Positions 1-13,105 of a stretch of 64,000 nt of DNA are shown here, piece after piece (within the stretch, counting starts at the first letter, position 1; each line of letters starts with the position of its first letter). The notes under the pieces are model-generated. The model saw nothing but the letters and a program-made list of their open reading frames with translations. It did no database searches and was not told the DNA's origin. The translations under genes were made by a program, and so were the position numbers. This DNA comes from Epinephelus fuscoguttatus. Lineage: Eukaryota > Chordata > Actinopteri > Perciformes > Serranidae. The stretch is taken from NCBI RefSeq assembly GCF_011397635.1, contig NC_064760.1, positions 33,375,856 to 33,439,855 on the forward strand, read 5' to 3'.

Positions 1-241
1 GCTCACAGCTGAATGTGTCTTCAGGGAGCAGTTTGAGGAGAACTGGTACAACACATACTCTTCCAACCTGTACAAACACGGAGACAAAGGGACACGTTAT
101 TTTGTGGCATTAAACAAAGACGGGACACCAAGGGACGGGACTAAATCCAGGCGGCACCAGAAATTTACACACTTCCTGCCCAGGCCTGTGGACCCTGACC
201 GTGTGCCAGAGCTGTACAGGGATATCCTGGGACACAGCTGA
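1..241 (+). CDS. fgf20: Fibroblast growth factor 20-like, last coding exon (partial)
   Basis: The first 79 codons of the window (frame from base 2, stop TGA 239-241) encode the C-terminal part of an FGF9/16/20-subfamily ligand, a secreted heparin-binding growth factor signalling through FGF receptors. Visible landmarks are the [14 protein letters not shown] stretch, the heparin-contact segment [14 protein letters not shown] and the ending [12 protein letters not shown]. The count from the first Leu to the stop (79 residues) equals that of human FGF9, so the C-terminus is complete. [14 protein letters not shown] and the Gly after YKH favour FGF20 over FGF9, and FGF16 is excluded by its different tail; FGF9 remains the alternative. 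The rest of exon 3 and exons 1-2 lie left of the window. In zebrafish the fgf20b copy lies, as I recall, on the same chromosome as her5/her11, which would make this fgf20b; that letter is inference. Confidence 0.85.
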   Translation, partial: LTAECVFREQFEENWYNTYSSNLYKHGDKGTRYFVALNKDGTPRDGTKSRRHQKFTHFLPRPVDPDRVPELYRDILGHS

Positions 242-1160
242 GAGCTGGAGGCCCGGTCCAGTTCAGGAATAGCTGCTAAAGCCCTGGCAGGCAGGGAGCA
301 GAGGAGAGAAGAGAAGAGGGACGCAGGCAGGGATGTGGTCCGGTGCAGGCTGGTGGACAGCAGCCCGATCGGCAGGGATAAAGGCACCGGGGGCCTCTTG
401 TAGGAATGCACGGGCCATCTCTCAGCAGCCAGGAAGACAGGCTAGAATGTCTGCACGCTCAGCATGAGGGGGGCGTTTGTTTCAGAGGCCGGACGACCCT
501 AAAAAGTACCTGCGTGGAATAGGAGACGAATGGGAAACGGAGCTGAATGATCAGAGAGCATCTCCCCTCTGGTCAGATGGGGACGTCAGCTGAGTCCGTG
601 GGAATCATGAGATGGTACTTTTAATTTGGGTCCTGTATCAGAGAGCCGTCGCTTGTTCAGAAGGACTTTGAAGGAATTCTGTTTTTTCTTACCTGTGTCT
701 AAACCTGTTTGAAAAGAGCAAAAGTGTAACGATTTATTTATTCATTTTAGATACATATATTTATGTTATATATTTATTTATTTGAGAATATATTTTTACA
801 GTTAGATACATTAAAATATAGAAAAACCACTAGAAACTGTATCGATTATATAAAGACTGAGACACTGTACCATTATGTCTTTTATTCTGAAAAAAAAAAG
901 CTAGTGATATACTGTAATATGACCAAAAGTATGAAACATATTGGCAACTTTTGAAAAAGATCCCCACGTCTGAAATGCTCTTTATTACAATATGGCAACT
1001 GTGAATCCATTTTTAAAAGAATCTTTGTAACACTGACGTATTAATTCTGGCCAAACTACTGTTACATGTGTTGCAGGAGGAATTGAAGTCAACAAACTGA
1101 CAGTACAATCAATAAATTGCTCAAAATGTGATTAAAATAAATTTTTGTCAGCCTATATGA
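242..1160 (+). other. fgf20: Predicted fgf20 3'UTR with two poly(A) signals
   Basis: The sequence after the fgf20 stop is AT-rich and non-coding. Canonical AATAAA signals occur at 1111-1116 and 1136-1141, which gives a 3'UTR of roughly 0.9 kb. The transcript end is inferred from the signals only. Confidence 0.45.
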
Positions 1161-2657
1161 ACATATATGAAGGTATTATCACCAATATTCACAACATTTT
1201 TACTTTTAACTGACCAATATTTTAAGAGAAGTTTACTGGTTGCCTTTGTCTTTCAGAGTTTAAACATATAAACCCACTTACGAGACCAATGTTGTCTTTC
1301 TTTATGGACACCATTACGCCGAGAGAGGAGTCGTAGGCCTGATGTACGCATAAAACTTCAAAGCCTCCGTCCTGAGTCCTCTGAATGTAGAGGTCACGCA
1401 ACAACACGATCAGAGCAAAATAAAATGTGACCTTTAGCTCAGGCCCAGCAACTTTAGCAGCTGTGTAAAAGTGGAGGTCAGAGCGATAAGGATTAAGTAA
1501 CCTCTGCTGACAGTTTGGGGATGATAAACCTGTTGAAATGTCCTATTAAATGAGACACGTATGCCTTATTCTCTTGTTTTCAGACAGGTTTTGTTTCTTT
1601 GTGGCAAAAATGTAAGATTGTTTTACTGTCCCATCATTTTAAAGCAACTAAAAGTGTGTAACAGTGTGAATTAGGAGGTTAAAAAAACGGCTGAATTACT
1701 CCTTTATTTTGAAAAAGGCACTCTCATATCTTTGCACAGGTTCCTCCACGGTTGGGGGAAGATCTGTGTCCAAGCATGAAAGCTCAGCCTGTGATCTTAG
1801 CGCGTGTGTGTGATGGCGAGCCAGTTGGGGGGGTTGTCTCGATACAAGGGAGTCAACCCCGCTGCCAACTCTCTCCTGTCTGCACTGTGATACTGTGGGA
1901 CTTTCCCACCTGCACACCTTGAACATCAACACGCTTCTGTCGTCGATTAATGACAGCACCGCAGAGTGTATTATAACCTGCGTGCGCGTGGACATCCCCT
2001 GTCCACCGGGTAAACACACGCGAGCCTATTGCAACATGAAAAAAAGGGTTCTGGTGCTTGTTTTTGGAAGGATGCTGTCACTGCTCGTCTTTCCTTAGCT
2101 TTGATAGAGAAGTTAACAAGCGTGAAAATGATGGACGGGGCGTGCTTCATTCCTGTCCTGTCCCATCTTTCCCAGCTAAAGAGCGTGTTGCTGCAAAAAG
2201 TTGGTCCATGACTTTGACCCGCTGCTTTACTTTTTGTTGTTGCAGTACCTCCAGAGAGACTAAAATCTCAATGCAGGGCTCGTCGCCATCGCCCTCGTGC
2301 CCATGAAAAGCAGACTTTGTGCAAATGCAAGAGCGTTACTCCCTCCGCCCCCCTTTTGACATTTTTGAAGGTCATCCCTCTAAACACACTGGAAATCCTG
2401 ACTTGTGATACCTGATGCCCAGAAGTGCTCTTTGGCACTTGTTAAACTGGTGTTTTTGGAGTCTACCTGGCCCTGAGACAGATGCTTTTGTTCCACCTAC
2501 TCCGCCTCCTCCAGGTGGTCTGTGGCTCCTTGCTGAAAACACTTAAACCCCTCATCCGCACCCACTCTGGAAGGCCGTCTCACACGCTTAATGGACGCTC
2601 CCTGACTTTCATCACCTCCTCAGCAGCGGCCTTAAAGGGCTCTCGAGGAAACCCAAT

Positions 2658-2705
<48 letters not shown>

Positions 2706-4140
2706 GCATCGGTCCATGGGCAGGTGTGGAAGTCAGTGATCTTCTGTGTCTATCTTCGCAGTCCAGTCAGACAGTGCAGGTGTTCCCTCAGCACTCAAGC
2801 TCTCACACTCTGATCTAAGGCCTGCTGTTTGTCAGCTGGGGATATGACTTAGCAGCAGGAGCAGCAGCGGCAGGAGGAGGAGGGTGGAAATATAGTCGGC
2901 TTTGTTGTCTGCCCCCAATTATCAGAGAGCATAATTTCTATATTTAGAAGGCTGCGTAGGGGAAGACAGGGGAGGTGCCGAGAAGCTCACCTGTTGCTCT
3001 AAAGCCGTGGCCACTTCTAAGAGTGTGTTTGTGCAGGGATGGTGTCTGCAGCTTTGTGTCATTTCAATCCTGCAACTATTGATTTCAGGCTCTTTGTTGT
3101 TTGTTTATTCCTTAGTAAATTGCTGTGCGCACAAATTATGAGCTGCATGTGTGTTTATAGGGATTACAGCAGAAGTGTAAGTATAGCGTTATCCACTTGA
3201 TACTTTTGGGCTTTCATCCGTGTCCAGAGAGAAGAGAGAAGCATTCTGGAAAAAATCTGCAGCCAGTGGTCCCAAATATCATCCATCCTTCCATCCTGCA
3301 TGTTTTGTGGCCTGAAAACAAAATCATCTTTCACACTTGCTGCATTGTACTCCCGTTGGGTTCAATCATTTTTAGTGTCATAGCTAAGAGGATTTTGCGG
3401 TCTGCCTTCCGCAAGCGGCAATTAGAGCAGCATACCTGATTTACTGACACTCCACATTGCAAGCTGTCAGCTCCAGTGGAAAATATGCTCCTCTGTTTGC
3501 ATCTCCATGGAGACGTTAGTAGAAAACAACAATGTTTAGGTGTTGTGGGGAACGAAAAAAGAAGAAGAAGCCGAGGCACTGTCACTTCTGCAGAGTTTAG
3601 TCTCTAAGCTCTAACAAGGCACACACACTGAACAACAGCCCGGTGCGTTTGCAGGCACTGCCAGTGACTGACTGACATTTTGTTTAACTAAAGGGATCTG
3701 AACACACAGTACCTGGAGGAGGCAGCTGAAGCATCTAATACAGCCCGCATACAGGTCGACAAGAGGTAAAAGGGAAATGGTGTAGTTATGTAAGTCACAT
3801 GACATACTGTGAAATGCTAAACTGTTAAATAACAGGATTTTGGCAGTGTTTGGTTTAAATTCAACATGGTTTTAATCATCATTGAAAAACACTGAAATTC
3901 TCTATTCTTATATAAGAGTATATACTAAATTTATTTCAATATTGATCACAGAAAGTGTGTTAAACCGCAACAATATTATACTCTGAATGTCAAGAGACTG
4001 AGAAATTCCTAAAGTTCAGTCATGAGAGGCCAACATGTTCTCTCACTCCTATTTTGTCAAACATAGCAGCTTGGTCTGTGGCCCACGCTTCAAACTATGG
4101 CACTCTACAAGCCCCTCTAGCATCAGCTTTGGACATGCCA
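1161..4140. other. Intergenic, no gene seen
   Basis: No open reading frame here resembles a known protein; the frames present are short and interrupted. The block holds a GT microsatellite (listed separately). The segment 2880-2960, with CAATTATC and TAATTT motifs beside GC-rich sequence, has the look of a possible enhancer but cannot be tested from one genome. Confidence 0.5.
2661..2702. repeat. (GT)21 microsatellite
   Basis: Twenty-one uninterrupted GT units. It is a dinucleotide array typical of fish genomes and likely polymorphic in length. Confidence 0.95.
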
Positions 4141-4149
4141 GTTTCCATG

Positions 4150-5045
4150 TCAATTTCAGCTCATTAGATGCCATGTGTGTTTCAAAAAAATGTTGGTAAT
4201 GACAGGAAACGTAACTTTCACCACCAAAACTACTTTGGGTTTGGGCAACAAAACTACTGGGTTAGGTCTAGAAAAAAGGGGACCTGCCCACTGTTCCGAT
4301 GGTCCAAAATTGTTTTCAGAAAAATATCCCATTGGGCCAAAAGCCCATTTCTCCAGCAGCCCATTACCCCCAAAACAAATGCCCTTTGCTCCAAAGTCCA
4401 GTTTCTCCTGGGAATACACACTCCCTGCAGTTAGACAACCCAATCAGCAGAAAAGATGTTCATATCATAGCTACATTTCTGTAAACCACGGATTCATTAC
4501 TTTTGTCAACATCACTGTAATGGATGTTGTTAGATTTAGGCACAAAAACCACTTGGTTATGGTTAGGAAAAGAGCCTGTATAGGCTTAAAAAACACCTAC
4601 GTTAGGTGGCACATAAGTCATTGGAAAAGCATGAATGGGTTGGCAGAAAACATCTGGGTTCACTGGCTCATACGGCACTGGGAAAGTAAAACTGAGTGGT
4701 AGTGTGTGGGACTTCAGAGCAATGGCCGGTTGTTTTTGGGATTACAGTTCTGTTGGCGAAATGGGCTTTCAGTCCAACGGGGTATTTTTTCAGACTAATG
4801 GAGTTTTGGAATTATGTGCCATCAGAGCAGTGGCATGGAACTGCAAAAAGATTGTGGTTTGGGTTAAAATGAAACTATGTTTGCTATGTCACTTCACTTC
4901 AGTAAGTAAGGTAAAGAGTACATCATGTGACGTATGTGTCACATTAACTACGTTAAATAGTTTTTGTTTTAAAAAACTAAGCGTTGACTTTTGGTTTCGC
5001 ACGGGACACCAAAACTGGTCTCCTGGGTGAAAGTCCTGTGTTTAT
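4150..5045. mobile_element. Foldback-type repeat element with long inverted arms
   Basis: Two segments, about 4291-4415 and 4697-4835, are inverted copies of one another: the left arm reads AATATCCCATTGGGCCAAAA then GCCCATTTCTCC, and the reverse complement of the right arm reads AATACCCCGTTGGACTGAAA then GCCCATTTCGCC, with continuing similarity beyond. Between them are related units resembling TTAGGCACAAAAACCACTTG followed by GGTTATGGTTAGGAAAAG, a motif I recognise from dispersed percomorph repeats. The right end (4980-5045, TTGACTTTTGGTTTCGCACG onwards) recurs at about 13690-13760. The overlapping open frames on both strands here, up to 175 codons, are explained by this repeat and are not genes. 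Family name not assigned. Confidence 0.6.
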
Positions 5046-7860
5046 TTAATTTTTCTGTCTCTATACTACATCATTGCTGCGAAAGGTTTTACATGATGGT
5101 TATATGAAGACCTAGTATGTCTCATACAGATGCTTAAAGGTGCCTTGCGTGTCAGAATCAGTAGTTAACTGCTACTGACCAAGTTGCCATATGTTACACC
5201 CTGGTAATGAGATCAGGTTGAAGAGGCAGTGATTTAAAATAAGTACTACTTTATTTAGGATTTTTACTTTTGTGCTACTTTATTCTACATTTCAGAGAGA
5301 AATATATGTGACAGGTATTTGAAGATTAAGATTTTAAATATAAAACATATGATTCTTTGATGAGAGCAGTGAGAGTGAACCAAAACAGTACATTAAAACC
5401 AAAACAATGAGCTGAAAGATGCTAAAAATGGTCCACAGAGCTAAGTGGGACTGCAGTCGGAGGCAGTCCTTTGTAGGTTTGTCACTACAAGTTACAAGAT
5501 ACATTGTTAATATGTTAAATGTTAAGAATATTGGTAGATACAGCCTTAATGCATCTCTAACAATATTCCAGTTATATTATATGTAATAACATAACAATCT
5601 GAAAGGACCGATTCTGTACAATGAGCACCTTTACCTTTGACGGGTGAGTACATTCTTCTGACAATGGCCTACACATTTTCAAAGTCTGAATTCAGTTTTA
5701 AATTGTTATATTGCTACGTTTACGCAAAGAAATCCAGGTAAGATACACAGAGAGAAGAAAGAACTATTGTTGACATTTTAAAATCATTTATCTTCCAAAA
5801 AGTAACCCAACACAAAGTTGTCTCTGATAATCTGGACACTCAGGTTAAGTTTTGTGTCCTTCTCTTCTTGCTGTAACCCTCCAGCCCCTCACATCTGCTG
5901 ACCAAACCAGTGTGTGAGTCCCTCCGGAGCAGCCGTGTCACCCCTTCCTCTGGCCCATGTGTCCACATTACAAAGTCACAAATTAGGTCTTGACATTTGG
6001 GCGCTATAATTGCCCCTGAAAAGCATGAGGCATCAATTAGGCTCTCAGCACCATGACAGGTTATCCCTACAGGACATAATCGCCCTGCTGGACTGCTCGG
6101 CTGGACTGCCCCACCAGGGCACACACACACAACAGACACAAACACACACACACATACACATACAGAGAGTTTATAGCTCCCTGGTAAAATTTTGGTAGCA
6201 ATCAAGCCAAGAAAGGCCATAAATCTGCCAACATGTTCCATAAATAGTTTGACATTCTCATTATAAAATTAAATCATCATTTTTGAAATGATAGCTGTGT
6301 GACAATAATGTGTGTGTGGAGGCCATGATGGAGGAGTGGCAGTAGGTCTCTAATAACAGCATAGATCCCTTTGATTTCCCGACTCTGGTGCCGCCTGACA
6401 GTTTCTGCTCCCACAGGGTGTGGGGATCTTGAGGGTCACAAAAAAGGTCAATTGGTTCATTTCCATAGCTTCTACTTTAAACATTCTTGTCGGCTTTGGA
6501 AGCAATTCAATCAGCAGTGAAAACACTGGTTAGCAGCGTGGAATTACCAGCTGTCGTTAAAGATGCAGAGAACTCATAAACAAGATGGATGTATCCCACA
6601 GAGACATACAACGTAAACTGAGTGCGGCCCTGCGAGGTCTTGACATATGAGTTGGATGTTTTTCAGTGCTTAAAGATATTAAACTTAATGGAGGTAATAT
6701 GTTTTAGAGCATTGTGCATAATTGAAAAAAGAACACTATGAACATAATTTAGGAGTGATGAGGACTTGCAGCTATGTTTGTGACATTTCTTTCTGTTTGG
6801 GGAGATGATTTATTTACATACTGACTTTAGAAAAGACAAGTAGACACAATGATTTATGTGCTAAACAAATACAAAATAGTGATCACAAACAAATGGAATT
6901 AACCAGGTTCAGTATACGATATTCATAACATTAATATACTGTATCAGCAAACAACTATTTGCTATGTGATCAGAGTAACGGCGTCCTGAGCAGAGAATGA
7001 TGTCATGCACTCTCTCTCTGTGTTGTTATCCGACAATGTTTAGTTCTTTCTTGTAGTAGATCGGGTCCTGCCAGCCACACATAGCATGTTAGTGCATAGT
7101 CCAAACAAAGTTTGATCCTACTGGAGGAATTTACCTGACTGCATCGCGACAGATAATCTATACGTGCTTTTGGCTCCTCCTAGTGCTCCTAATGACATCC
7201 ATCACACACTCAGTGGCAGGACAGCAGCCAGGTGGAGTCTGTAAAACTGAGAAACACCAACAGCAGTGAAAAAGCTGAACTTCCCTCCTTTGCCGACAAC
7301 ATCATACACAGCAAAGACAAATAAATAGGGAGAATAAAGCCACATGCTGCAGATATTGAGCCTGACTGAGTAGCTTCTTTTACGCTACCAGTTCAAGGTG
7401 GGAATACTGTGCCGTTACGCTGCCTTACCATTCTGTATAAAAGGTACAATTGCAGAATGGGGGTACAGAGTTGTCTAGCCTTTAAGCTGGCATCGGAGGT
7501 AGTAATAGCGCTGAAATGATCTCTCTTTAAACGGGTCAGCTGGCAGGATGAGATCATTGTCAGCATGGGTGTGACGTTTTGATGACGCATTACACAATTT
7601 AAAAATTAGCTGATAGCAGTTAGCAGCAATCACAAAGAAGAACAGTGGCCAACGAATTGGAAAAAAACAATGAGGTCTAGGAGCTCCTGACTGTCCAAGC
7701 AGAGGATGAGATTAGCTGCCATATAACAGGGGCGAAAAATGATTGTTGTTGCCATGTTATGTCACTGTTATTGTTTATAAAGCGCTGCCAACGCATATGT
7801 TAGATGTCACACCAGAGGCCGACATTGTTGTGTTAAATGTCACACCACTTTTGCTTCTGT
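5046..7860. other. Intergenic, no gene seen
   Basis: No coding sequence recognised. Around 5235-5300 is a short degraded piece of the family whose members contain alternating ACTTTA/TACTTTT motifs (better copy at 33179-33778). A CA-rich low-complexity tract occupies 6120-6164. Segment 5930-6110 is a non-repetitive stretch with clustered ATTA/TAAT motifs and could be regulatory; this is a guess. Confidence 0.45.
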
Positions 7861-8200
7861 GATGCTGCCATGCTGTCTAAATCACACACAAGAGTAGCAT
7901 GATGCAGTTGTTTAATTCTGTATAAAAATGCAAATGCTGCATGAAGAAGGGACTTCGTGGCGGCCCTAAAGCATGCTCTCTGTGTGAAAAGGACTGCACT
8001 GTTAGAGACTCCTCCTGGCTCTGATTGGTTGTTAAAGTTGAGGCCAGTGAATTCTTGCAGATGCCATTTGATGCTGCCATGCTGTCTAAATCACACACAA
8101 GAGTAGCATGATGCAGTTGTTTAATTCTGTATAAAAATGCAAATGCTGCATGAGAGAAGATGGACTGTGGCTCTGAGCAAAGCTCTCTGTGTGAAGGTTA
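7861..8200. repeat. Tandem duplication, 209-bp unit with an 84-bp identical core
   Basis: Bases 7861-7944 (beginning GATGCTGCCATGCTGTC) recur without a mismatch at 8070-8153. The bases after each copy are also related (both contain CTCTCTGTGTGAA followed by ACTGCACTGTTAGA), so the duplicated unit is about 209 bp with a diverged second half. Downstream, a separate 22-bp direct repeat ACATTTTCCATGCAGAGGAT occurs near 8293 and 8363. Confidence 0.85.
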
Positions 8201-8399
8201 CTGCACTGTTAGACATCCTTAACATTGGCACTGAATTGCACTAATGTTGAGCACCAGGAACATTTAACACTGTAAGCACTCTCAGTTCGCCTACATTTTC
8301 CATGCAGAGGATATGAATGTCTTGAACACCATTTTTAAGTTCACATTTGATGTTCGCCATTTACATTTTCCATGCAGAGGATATTCTTTCTGGTGTCCA

Positions 8400-10215
8400 C
8401 ACAACACGCACACATACACAGTAACACATAGGCCTGTATACAAAACATGACCATGTCACAATTTTGTCACCCCTTCCCAAGAAAAAAGACACCGATAAAT
8501 GCCAGCAGGTATGAAAGACATGCTGCCACTACTATAGTGACTCTAAAACACAAACTATTCCAAAATAATGTATCTCAGCAGCCTGCCCAGCCACGGAATT
8601 AAAAAAATATATATGCAACTATATATACAACTAATCAAAAACCAATCATACTTGCAATGTACCCAAAAACAAGACCAGTAAAACTGGCAATATGTGAAAC
8701 AAAACCTTAAATAATTATATCAGAATTACAACCAATATCACACAAAGGCAAATTGTTATGTCATTTATAAGCTGTTTTCAGTAGATCAGATAACAAATGT
8801 CAGTGTGTCAGATTGCTGCCATAATGCACACAGATTAAATATTAAAACAAAAGCTCAACAATTTAAATGACACAGATTCATGTCAATCAGTTATGCAAAA
8901 AAGAAGCTATGTAATATTTTTTCTATTAAATATCAAAAATTTTCTTAATTTGGTCAAAAGCATCTGATTCAAGAAAAACAAGCTTCCCTCTCTTCATCAA
9001 CAGATTACCTCACTGTGTGAAGTCAGGCTTTCACTTAAGTATGTTTGTCTTGATAGATCATACCGAGTGTAAGTGTCTGTTTTGACCATGAGAGCTGCAA
9101 ACAGCCAAAGTAAAGAGTCCAGCTATGTGCAACGCTCAGTGCCTGGTTAAAGAGCATGCGAGAGGAAGACTGTACTCTCACTGCCTACCGGTGAAAGTGG
9201 AAATGTGCTTTGTTGCCCCTCAGTCAGGCGGAAAATTGCAAACCCATTTGTCATTGTGTGCCAAGATGCAGAGGTCAGTCAATGGATTCCTTCATGACAA
9301 GCTTACGGAATCAAATGTTTTTCCACGGCCTCACCCTTTCACACCTGCACCTCCAGGTAAAATAACAAAACAAGGGGGGAAAGAGAGAAAAGAGGGCTTA
9401 GAGCGAGCGACTTAAAGACAGGGGAGAGAAAAACGATATGCGAGAAGAATTTACCGTGAAACCCTGCACGTCTATTGCCCATTTCAGCTTATTTGAACCC
9501 AATACACGTTTAGCTCACAGTGGCAGATGAAATGCCAGGTTTTGGCCAACGTCCAAAACCTGGAGAATACCACTAATTATTCCTGGCTGTGACCACAGAA
9601 CATTCTTACAGTGCTCAAAAGGATGTTGTTTGTTATCCTCTTGGTCAAAACAGCAACTGCTTGATTTAAGGTAACAACAGAAACACTTAAGAAAACTTTT
9701 CCACAGCTTGATTGACTGCATAATCCTGCAGAGAGGCTCTGAGGCTGCAGCGGTGTTCCCACAGGTCTGATGCACGTGGGACATTAAAGACAGATACCAA
9801 AACAAAAAGATTCAGCTATCTAATCAGTCATCCATTTTAATAGTTTGATTGTGTCTCTGTTTGCAGAGGTTCAATAGAGATCAGTATTAAAAACAGTAGT
9901 CTTAACTGTTTTTTCTGCTTGAGAGCAGCATGGTTTGAAGCAAGGCTGAAGTCATTCAAATTACCTTTTGTGTTGAAATAGTTTTGTGTTCAGTGCAATT
10001 TGTACATGCATTTTCGGCCAAGATTGTGGAGACTGCTGCAGAAATTTTATTTAAATGATAAAATGCACAATTATTCAGGGTTTGAAGCAAGACTGTGTCG
10101 CTCTCTGCAGAACAGCTTGTGGTTATTACAAGATAATGACACATTGAATTTCCCTTCATTTCCAGTAGCTTAAAAGACACCATCATTCAGTAACTTGACC
10201 GACAGCATGATGAAT
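8400..10215. other. Intergenic, no gene seen
   Basis: AT-rich sequence with only short non-conserved open frames. No repeat family recognised with confidence. Confidence 0.45.
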
Positions 10216-10217
10216 GT

Positions 10218-10840
10218 GAACCATAGACTATAAAAAAATATTATGGATATAGTTACTGTGATGTCACCCATTGGTTTGTGGACTACCACAGCCTCGAGTG
10301 TGGCATTTTGGCCGTCTCCGTCTAGGGTTTTTTGGAGCCAGAAGCAGTGATGATATGGATGAGACAGTGGAGCTGCAGAGAAGGAAGGGCTCAATCTGAC
10401 TGACAAACTGAGTGCAGAGTAGAAGCAATTTATCAATGACATGGTAGCCATGCTCTAAAGCATACCCTGGTTAATCATCCATTTAACTCTAAATGGGACC
10501 ATAATTTGCAAAGTGAACATCGTGCTGTATTGAAGAAGATTTGAAACTAGTGATAGAGACCATAAACTCATCAAGAAAATGTTTGCTAGTGTAATAAAAG
10601 TGAGAAGTAGAGTCATTTTCTCAGAGACTTGTACACAATCTGACTTATTTTTGGACCACCTTCTGGCCATTAAAAACAATGCAGGCTTGAGGCACTTCTG
10701 CACTGGCTTCACTACATCAGTTTATTTTACACAGTCTGTGATGGGGCCAAAATGTAAATGTATAATAACACTTCCATATTGAGGTCAACAATATGGATTC
10801 CCCCCACAGAGAGCCCAAGTGAAACCGGAACTGTCAGAAG
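10218..10840. mobile_element. Dispersed fish repeat (copy 1)
   Basis: Begins with ACCATAGACTATAAAAAAAT and continues with TGATGTCACCCATTGGTTTG, GGCATTTTGGCCGTC and TTTTTTGGAGCCAGAAG. These phrases belong to a short non-coding repeat I recognise as very abundant in percomorph genomes. A second, more damaged copy is at 13240-13640. Open frames inside are not genes. It is presumably a non-autonomous DNA transposon; boundaries are approximate. Confidence 0.6.
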
Positions 10841-13100
10841 TAATAAAACCTAATTCCAAATCCCACCAATGTTTGTAATAACGCATGTGTCGATCCATAT
10901 GTTTAGATAAAGATGGTCATTAATGAACAAAAGAAACTGTTGGTGATTATGCATGCAGACAAAATCATGATATAATTTTGGCAAATTATGTAGTTATATG
11001 TGTACTCACAAAGTTACCATTGTCTGACTTTGTTAAAATCTCAAGGTTTTCATTTTAATGGCAGTGTTGTAGTGAATGCAGACATGTCTTATATAAAGAA
11101 TATGGACAGTAAACGTGGACACACACCTATATTTTTTAGAAAAACAGATGTGAGAACTTCTCTATCAAAAATTCCCAGAATCTGGAAAAGCTGTTTCTCT
11201 TTGTGTGATGTATCAGCCAAGGAGGCCAGGGAAAAGACAGAGACACGGTAACAGTGTGGTGAGAAACCTTCCCTACTTTAATCATAAATGGGGCGCCATC
11301 TTGGATCCGGTTCTTACAATAAAACGGCTCATATTGTGTTAACTTTATATTTTATTTATGTAATAAAACTGCTGAGGTGTTTATCTGTGTCGTGTTAAAA
11401 CATTCTGACAAAAATAGAAACAGACAATTACACACCAAGATCTATTTTAAGTTTGCTAGCATTAGCCACCTTAAGCTAATGTCATACTTGACTAAGGCTG
11501 TAGCAGCAACCCTCTGAGTGTATTGAATTAAATAAGGGTGTGTTTATTGTTAATGAATCTGACTTTTCATTCGTAAAAGAAAGACGAAGAAGAAACAGCA
11601 CTTAAATCGTTTCTTTGTAAGTAATCCCTAAACATAAAGAAATAATTTTCCTTTCCAGAAGTGTGTTCAGTAATTGTGAAAAGGATATCTCCTTTGACAA
11701 GATTGCTGCACAGATAGAGTTTAAACAGGGCTTTACCATACAGTACATTAATCTGTGGTTCTTACATAGTTACATTGTATAAATCACAGGGCTACACATG
11801 AACAAGCCCCAGCGAGTTAGGAGGCACAAGTGATCCAAGAGTGCCGCTTGAGTCCCAGTTGTTTTGGAGAACAGAAAAGCAGTCTGAGCCAACACAGACA
11901 ACCACTTCAGAGGAATCAATGTGAATCAATAGAGCTGTAATCTGTTAACGCTCCAAACTCTACATTCAATCTGTAATTACATCACTTATACATAAAGTGA
12001 TTTAGTAAGTAAGTAATGTAAAAGGTGGATAAACGTGGATTTAGCCACACACAACTTTCCCAATGATTGTGACCTCAGATAAAATTTAAAATGGAAATTT
12101 ATTTTAAAAAAGAGACAAAGAAAATATGATTGTCTTTCAGTGTGTGAGCTCACTGCTGTGGCTGCTTGAGCTGTGATCTCTGGGAGTGTTAGCTGCGCAA
12201 AATGCTGTGGGGAACTTCAAACAGGCGTTGCAGCAGAGCTCAGATCCTCCTCCACAGTAATAACCTTGAGTGCTTCTGGAAGAAGGAAATCCCCTGGCCA
12301 GGAAAGACACATCACTCCACTACAGAGGCAATGAGCCGGGCAGTTTAACACAGCCAGTCCACAGGCTCCACCTTGAAATAACAACACATAAAACTACTAC
12401 ATAGTAAAGACATGTGTTATAGCAACATAGTCCATGGTAACTGTAGTTTAACACTGAGGTGGTGCTATTATTAATAATAAGTAAGTTTTTAGTTCAACAT
12501 TTTCATGTGACTAATGACACTACAGCCAACAACTCATGCAAACAAGGTCAAACTAGACGTGAAAATTATCTCAGAAAATGATGACATGATTATTTCATGT
12601 AAAACCTCCAAAATCAGTGAGAGAATCAGTAGACTTCTTACAGGCCCATCCGTGTTGATCAGAATCCATCTGCTGATTTCTCCCTGTTTATCTCAGACTC
12701 TGAGGTTAATCAGTCATGCTTCAAACAGGCTTTTATTTTGCCAAAGCCTGCATTTCCCCCAGTATCAAAGGCAACATGAAAACCAGAGCAAGAGGCTGCA
12801 GCAGGTGATAAGCTGCAAGAGTTAGAAGAAGATTCACCTTTCAAAGGAACTTTTGGGTGCAAATTCCTCATTGGTACAGTAATGTTAACTCATAAATCAA
12901 TATTGTGATGCAGCTCTTATGTAGTTAATGCAGTTATGGATTTTACGAGATTGGATATGGAAATTTTGTATTTGAACAAATGCAAGCGTGCAGTTGAGAG
13001 CAACTTTAGTTCCAGATAGGAAAGAAAATTAAGAAGTAAAGAAGACTTAGGGTGTAAAGCCGTGTTAGCAGCTCAGTGAGGCTGTCATGAGGCACAGGAG
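10841..13100. other. Intergenic, no gene seen
   Basis: Unique-looking AT-rich DNA with no recognisable coding exon or well-bounded repeat. Confidence 0.45.
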
Positions 13101-13105
13101 TGCTT

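Noticed and set aside
1-241. fgf16 as the identity of the left-edge exon
   Set aside because: fgf16 differs at the C-terminus (it lacks the VPELYRDIL-type ending), whereas this exon matches FGF9/FGF20 length and tail.
4175-4702. 175-codon open frame on the plus strand
   Set aside because: It lies entirely inside a foldback repeat and overlaps other frames on both strands; no protein family is recognisable.
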